A program made the position numbers and the translations under genes. Source: Roseivirga seohaensis (lineage in GTDB: Bacteria; Bacteroidota; Bacteroidia; Cytophagales; Cyclobacteriaceae). From it: 64,000 nucleotides of DNA. The notes beneath the pieces are model-generated. The model was not told where the DNA came from and made no database searches. It saw only the letters and a program-made list of their open reading frames with translations. The stretch covers positions 62,001 through 126,000 of the forward strand of contig NZ_LRPB01000045.1 of assembly GCF_001592945.1 (NCBI RefSeq), written 5' to 3'. Positions 62,480 to 64,000 of the stretch are shown here, piece by piece. Within the stretch, counting starts at the first letter, position 1. Every line of letters begins with the position of its first letter.

Positions 62480-64000
62480 ATGAAGCATTATATACTGATT
62501 ACGCTTTTAGGAATTTGCTTACAATCAACTTCATTTGCACAAACAGGAACAATCTCTGGCACTGTTCGCGATCAATATGACGTACTTCCATACGCCACCG
62601 TAATCCTAGCAAATTCTAATATAGGAACAAGTACAGATGCGCGCGGTAAATTCAAATTGGAAAAAGTACCGAATGGCCAATACACTTTAACGGTTAGTTC
62701 TGTTGGCTATGAAAACTTTAACCAAGCCATTGAAATCACTGACGGAAAAACACTGTCAATTGAGGTATTCTTAACAGAAAGTAAATTAAACCTTAATGAA
62801 GTAGTAGTAACGGGTACCAGAACCGCCAAAAGGAAAATCAATACGCCTGTAATTGTAAACCTGATGGACAGTAAAGAATTGGACAGGGTTGTTGCTACAA
62901 ATTTATCGGAAGGGTTACGCTTTCAACCTGGTTTAAGAATAGAAACGGATTGCCAAACCTGCAACTATACTCAATTAAGAATGAATGGTTTACAAGGTGG
63001 TTATTCTCAAATCCTCATCAACGGTCGCCCAATATTCAGTCCATTAACTGGACTGTATGGAATGGAACAGATTCCGGCCAACATGATAGACCGGATTGAG
63101 GTGGTGCGAGGCGGTGTATCGGCCCTATATGGCTCAAGTGCGATTGGCGGTACAGTAAACGTGATTACCAAAATTCCAGATCGAAATGAATATACCCTTA
63201 CCAATACCTTTCAAAGTATTGATGGCCAAGCTGCCGACAATATTCTTTCCGGAAACGCCACTTTAATTAACGAAGATGAAAACGCTGGAGCAACATTCTT
63301 TGTGAACAACAGAACCAGACAAGCATTTGATGCCAATGATGATAATTTTTCGGAAGCACCTGAATTGAAGAATACTTCCTTCGGCACAAATCTTTTCTAT
63401 TTACCTACCGAGGACCAAAAGCTTTCCATAAGCCTAAGCAGCATTAATGAATTTCGCTATGGCGGAGAAATGGTAAATAAGCCTGCACATTTGGCCCAAC
63501 AGTCTGAGGAGCGCACGCATAATGTTTTTATGGGCAGCCTCGATTATCAGATCAACTTCAACGACAATAAAAACTCTTTCATCGTTTACTATGGTGGTCA
63601 AAAAACTGATCGGCAACATTACACGGGCATCATTCCTGATGATGATGATGAGTTAAATGAATTTCTGGCCAGCCCGCCTTATGGAGTTTCGGATGTAGTC
63701 ACTCATCAAGGAGGTCTTCAAATGAATAATAGGTTCGATGAATTTTTAGGCGGAAACGCGGTTTTAACTTTTGGTACCGAATATGTTTATGACAAGGTCT
63801 ATGATGAAATTGAGGCTTACAATTACCTTGTAAATCAAACCACCAGAAACATTGGCGCCTTTGTTCAGCATGACTGGGACGTGACTCCAAAGTTAAATTT
63901 CCTTTCAGGATTTAGGCTCGACAAGCACAATATGCTAAACAAGGCCATCTTTAGTCCAAGGCTATCGCTGCTGTATAAATTACAGCCTACTGCCCAAATT
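62480..64000 (+). CDS. TonB-dependent outer-membrane receptor (3' truncated by window edge)
   Basis: The frame starts at ATG 62480 and remains open to the end of the window (507 codons). It has a signal peptide (MKHYILITLLGICLQSTSFA), a carboxypeptidase-regulatory-like domain (about 22-105), then a plug with VVVTGTRTAKRKINTPVIV, QILINGRPIFSPLTG and EVVRGGVSALYGSSAIGG, followed by the first barrel strands. A CxxC (CQTC) occurs in the plug. The control region with a DtxR-type operator suggests that it imports an iron or manganese complex, or haem. Confidence 0.92.
   Translation, partial: MKHYILITLLGICLQSTSFAQTGTISGTVRDQYDVLPYATVILANSNIGTSTDARGKFKLEKVPNGQYTLTVSSVGYENFNQAIEITDGKTLSIEVFLTESKLNLNEVVVTGTRTAKRKINTPVIVNLMDSKELDRVVATNLSEGLRFQPGLRIETDCQTCNYTQLRMNGLQGGYSQILINGRPIFSPLTGLYGMEQIPANMIDRIEVVRGGVSALYGSSAIGGTVNVITKIPDRNEYTLTNTFQSIDGQAADNILSGNATLINEDENAGATFFVNNRTRQAFDANDDNFSEAPELKNTSFGTNLFYLPTEDQKLSISLSSINEFRYGGEMVNKPAHLAQQSEERTHNVFMGSLDYQINFNDNKNSFIVYYGGQKTDRQHYTGIIPDDDDELNEFLASPPYGVSDVVTHQGGLQMNNRFDEFLGGNAVLTFGTEYVYDKVYDEIEAYNYLVNQTTRNIGAFVQHDWDVTPKLNFLSGFRLDKHNMLNKAIFSPRLSLLYKLQPTAQI

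Overview
The window is a chromosomal segment of a member of the Bacteroidota, most likely a marine Cytophagales-type bacterium; the genus cannot be fixed from the sequence alone. The evidence is a type IX secretion sorting domain on a subtilase, a TonB-dependent receptor with an N-terminal carboxypeptidase-like domain, many small SPII lipoproteins, low GC, a general lack of Shine-Dalgarno sequences, and promoters that fit the Bacteroidota pattern TTTG-N19-TAnnTTTG (best example at 62406-62436). No rRNA, tRNA, CRISPR array, transposase or integrase was seen.

0-27 kb is mostly ordinary chromosome: the C-terminus of an M1 peptidase, a GreB-type factor, a small accessory patch (retropepsin-like protein, TraB/ChaN-like protein, a structured intergenic element), a TPR protein, gyrA, secreted proteins, rpe, a T9SS-exported subtilase, a thioredoxin with its small partner, a degenerate TrpF-like protein, a membrane-anchored class III nucleotide cyclase, cell-wall and polysaccharide enzymes, VOC proteins and an amidase. 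Two modules made of a PadR regulator and an FtsX-type permease (23995-27008 and 37189-40133) share the same layout.

27.2-33.5 kb is the accessory hot spot. It holds a SatD plus DUF3307-like pair and, next to it, a complete type II CBASS anti-phage operon transcribed leftward: Cap15-type membrane/beta-barrel effector, DncV-like CD-NTase, Cap2 (E2-E1) and Cap3 (JAMM protease). The block is bordered by broken duplicated gene ends. A 50-bp exact repeat that forms the 3' end of an otherwise missing membrane-protein gene flanks the SatD pair. A decayed second copy of the neighbouring protease and TspO genes, fused tail to tail after an internal deletion, lies just beyond CBASS. The satD promoter region carries three palindromes at an exact 29-bp period, and the CBASS leader carries a cluster of TGACA/TGTCA boxes.

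33.5-52.8 kb returns to core and accessory metabolism: a TspO-like membrane protein, a papain-like protease, an S1/P1 nuclease, a cytochrome c lipoprotein, a likely 3-keto-glycoside cluster (Gfo/Idh/MocA oxidoreductase plus two DUF1080 proteins), a two-gene histidine kinase system, a sterol-desaturase-type hydroxylase, CvfB, an EEP-family nuclease/phosphatase and an M24 peptidase.

52.9-59.9 kb is a coherent inorganic-sulfur cluster: TsdA-like thiosulfate dehydrogenase, an outer-membrane porin, a two-part YeeE/YedE transporter, an MBL-rhodanese persulfide dioxygenase-like protein, a SulP anion transporter and a small Cys-terminal protein. The window ends with an M1 aminopeptidase, a DtxR-type metalloregulator and, divergent from it, a TonB-dependent receptor whose promoter is overlapped by a perfect inverted repeat, a likely metal-responsive operator.
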